A stretch of DNA of 64,000 nt, from positions 10,237 to 74,236 of the forward strand of contig CAXSCR010000015.1 in the NCBI GenBank assembly GCA_964235605.1. The letters run 5' to 3'. The notes below the pieces were generated by a model. It was not told the DNA's origin. It saw only the letters and a list, made by a program, of their open reading frames with translations, and did not search any database. The translations under genes were made by a program, and so were the position numbers. Positions 62,641 to 64,000 of the stretch are shown in pieces. The DNA comes from DATCRE01 sp964235605 (GTDB lineage: Bacteria > Bacteroidota > Bacteroidia > Cytophagales > Cyclobacteriaceae). The stretch's first letter is position 1. Every line of letters begins with the position of its first letter.

Positions 62641-63135
62641 ATGAAATCAATAAATAGAAATATAAATAATCCAACAACTCAAAGTGGTATAACTAAAGAT
62701 GAAGGAGGTGAAGATCATTCTGAGTTTCCTGGCTATCCTTTGTATGCGCCCGAAGAAGATATTATGAATCAAGCCCAGCGTGTTGACGTTGATTTAAATA
62801 TTGACTCTTTAGATTCAATAGATGTTATAAATTCAGACCTAAAAATAGGGTCAACAGAAATTGATGACTCAGATAGACTAATAGACCAAACTTCTAACTT
62901 AACTAAAGATGACCTAGAAGCCCTCGGCCCAAAAGATTTAAGCCTCGATATGGGTGAAGATGAGGAGTTATTAAAACACCGCGTTTATCCAGTCGATTTT
63001 ACTGGTAAAGATATAGACCTTCCGAGCCTCGATTCAAACGATAAAAATGATGGCGTTACGAACGAAGACGAAGAAAACAGTATCTATAGTATTGGTGGCG
63101 ATCGCCACGATGACTTAGAAGAAGATAAATCTTAA
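62641..63135 (+). CDS. Acidic, probably disordered protein
   Basis: A 164-residue protein rich in Asp, Glu, Ser and Asn with no hydrophobic core (DLNIDSLDSIDVINSDLKIG, DKNDGVTNEDEENSI). No signal peptide. It starts nine bases after the FAD-Rieske gene and probably shares its transcript. No family recognised; the bias could reflect chaperone-like or ion-binding behaviour, or only a stress role. Confidence 0.7.
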   Translation: MKSINRNINNPTTQSGITKDEGGEDHSEFPGYPLYAPEEDIMNQAQRVDVDLNIDSLDSIDVINSDLKIGSTEIDDSDRLIDQTSNLTKDDLEALGPKDLSLDMGEDEELLKHRVYPVDFTGKDIDLPSLDSNDKNDGVTNEDEENSIYSIGGDRHDDLEEDKS

Positions 63136-63139
63136 AAAT

Positions 63140-63200
63140 TGTGTTGTTCTTTGCGGTCACGAGAGCGTGAGGTTAGAATGATCGCGAAGAACACACATAG
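63140..63200. repeat. Long imperfect inverted repeat
   Basis: Arms GTGTTGTTCTTTGCGGTCA (from about 63140) and TGATCGCGAAGAACACAC pair with two or three mismatches around an inner CACGAGAGCGTG hairpin. It separates the converging genes and may act as a bidirectional terminator. Confidence 0.55.
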
Positions 63201-63211
63201 TATTTTCTAAC

Positions 63212-63844
63212 TTACTTAACCTGCTTAAAAGCATATATAAGTTCTCGGCCAATCTGTTGTACGCGCTCCGTATATTTAAAGCTTTCTAACGGCGTGTTAT
63301 CAAAGTCTTTGGGGTCATCATAAGTGAGTGTAATACGCTTAACAGCACCGCCTACTACAGGGCAATTTTCATCCGCATGCGAACAAGTCATAATTGCACA
63401 AAAATCCGTTGTTGGATTACTCTCTGCATTAAACACTTTGGAGAATACTTTAAGCGAGTCAGACTCATTTGAAAATCGAACTTCATAAATTGGGTTAGTA
63501 CCATTTTTAATACGATTAATAGCAAATCCAAAATCTGCCATCGCCTTTACAGCACGTGCGTTAAAAGCGGTAGCCTCAGTACCTCCAGAATAAGTCGTTA
63601 TATTATTCAAACCATAATATCTTGAGATGGCCTGACCCCAAATTTGTGACATATGACTTCTTCTGGAATTATGAGTACAAATAAATAATAGAGACACCGT
63701 TTTACTTCTGGCATTCTGCTCCGATATATACTGTGCAAATGCAGTTAATTCCTTCCTACGTACCTCAGGAATGAGCTCAGCTTCGGTTTTTGCTTTGTCA
63801 ACAAAGGATTGAATCTTAGGATAAAAACTGATTTGTTTTTTCAT
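63212..63844 (-). CDS. LMW-phosphatase/arsenate-reductase-like protein
   Basis: A 210-residue protein of the low-molecular-weight phosphotyrosine phosphatase fold. The P-loop is FICTHNSRRSH (CX5R), followed by TTYSGGTEATAFN and DFCAIMTCSHADENCPVV. The CSHADENCP part with two more cysteines resembles thioredoxin-linked arsenate reductase. So it may be ArsC rather than a phosphatase; no ars genes are nearby to decide. N-terminal 40 residues form a helical extension (IQSFVDKAKTEAELIPEVRRKEL). Confidence 0.85.
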   Translation of the reverse strand: MKKQISFYPKIQSFVDKAKTEAELIPEVRRKELTAFAQYISEQNARSKTVSLLFICTHNSRRSHMSQIWGQAISRYYGLNNITTYSGGTEATAFNARAVKAMADFGFAINRIKNGTNPIYEVRFSNESDSLKVFSKVFNAESNPTTDFCAIMTCSHADENCPVVGGAVKRITLTYDDPKDFDNTPLESFKYTERVQQIGRELIYAFKQVK

Positions 63845-64000
63845 TTTTCCTTAATCAATCGCAATATTACGATTATTATTTTTATTAAAACGGTTACAGA
63901 AGTGAGAAATTGCTGCTTAACTTAGTCATCAGTGAGTACATCAATTAGGGTCTATGTGGAATACTGTGGGTAATCGAATTTAAGTTTTCCGGCTACAAAG

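Noticed and set aside
1..64000. CRISPR arrays, tRNA or rRNA genes, insertion sequences
   Set aside because: No regularly spaced repeats, cloverleaf sequences, rRNA-like stretches or transposase genes were seen on either strand.

Overview
The window is about 37% GC and carries proteins typical of Bacteroidota: a PorT-like barrel, a lipoprotein form of BamA/TamA, DUF4421, DUF4142 and DUF6496 proteins, and a WD40-caspase. Intergenic regions are full of 'ttaactgataactattaact' and 'tagctagcagctag' style repeats. The gene set fits the order Cytophagales, but this is an inference from gene content. No rRNA, tRNA, CRISPR array, insertion sequence or prophage was seen, so the window reads as ordinary chromosome.

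Layout. 1-3939: leucine biosynthesis leuC(partial)-leuD-leuB-leuA, closed by a strong terminator. 4126-11721: a TonB-dependent receptor, a secreted WD40-caspase protein, a small one-helix membrane protein and a secreted subtilisin-like protease. 12373-17864: an SOS-mutagenesis module made of a short DnaE-type polymerase, a DinB-type Y-family polymerase and a divergent LexA/UmuD-like repressor. Two matching dyads lie in the shared promoter. 17932-20972: an RDD membrane protein and the mlaE-mlaF-mlaD lipid-transport operon.

21028-38469 is a dense stress region: CsbD, YtxH, a holin-like protein, two Lmo0937-like mini membrane proteins, PorT-like, YihY, AI-2E-like, DUF892/YciE, iron permease-like and DUF2383. 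In its middle sits rpoN, followed by an NtrC-type activator and two soluble sensor kinases (24869-31297). 38469-50122: AsmA-like protein, DUF4421, DUF2267, an ArsC-fold protein without the usual cysteine, a class A penicillin-binding protein, a PfpI/DJ-1 protein, an ATP-dependent DNA ligase with its MBL-fold exonuclease, and a DUF4142 lipoprotein. 50878-63844: DUF6496, a fatty-acid hydroxylase family protein, tamB-tamA, an oxidoreductase, a FAD-Rieske fusion, an acidic disordered protein and an LMW-phosphatase/arsenate reductase-like protein.

The main new observation links the rpoN block to the stress genes. About twelve small stress or envelope genes have a TGGCA- or TGGTA-like element, usually 40-70 bases before the start codon. 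It is followed at fixed spacing by TT where the second half of a sigma-54 promoter would lie. The -24 half looks like sigma-54, but the canonical GC of the -12 half is missing in nearly all of them, whereas a site with canonical GG-N10-GC spacing lies before rpoN itself. This suggests a sigma-54-centred stress regulon with an unusual -12 element; it is an inference from hand alignment. Two local tandem duplications (an exact 120-bp copy between leuB and leuA, and an imperfect copy of about 235 bp at the 5' end of the short dnaE) are further signs of recent rearrangement.
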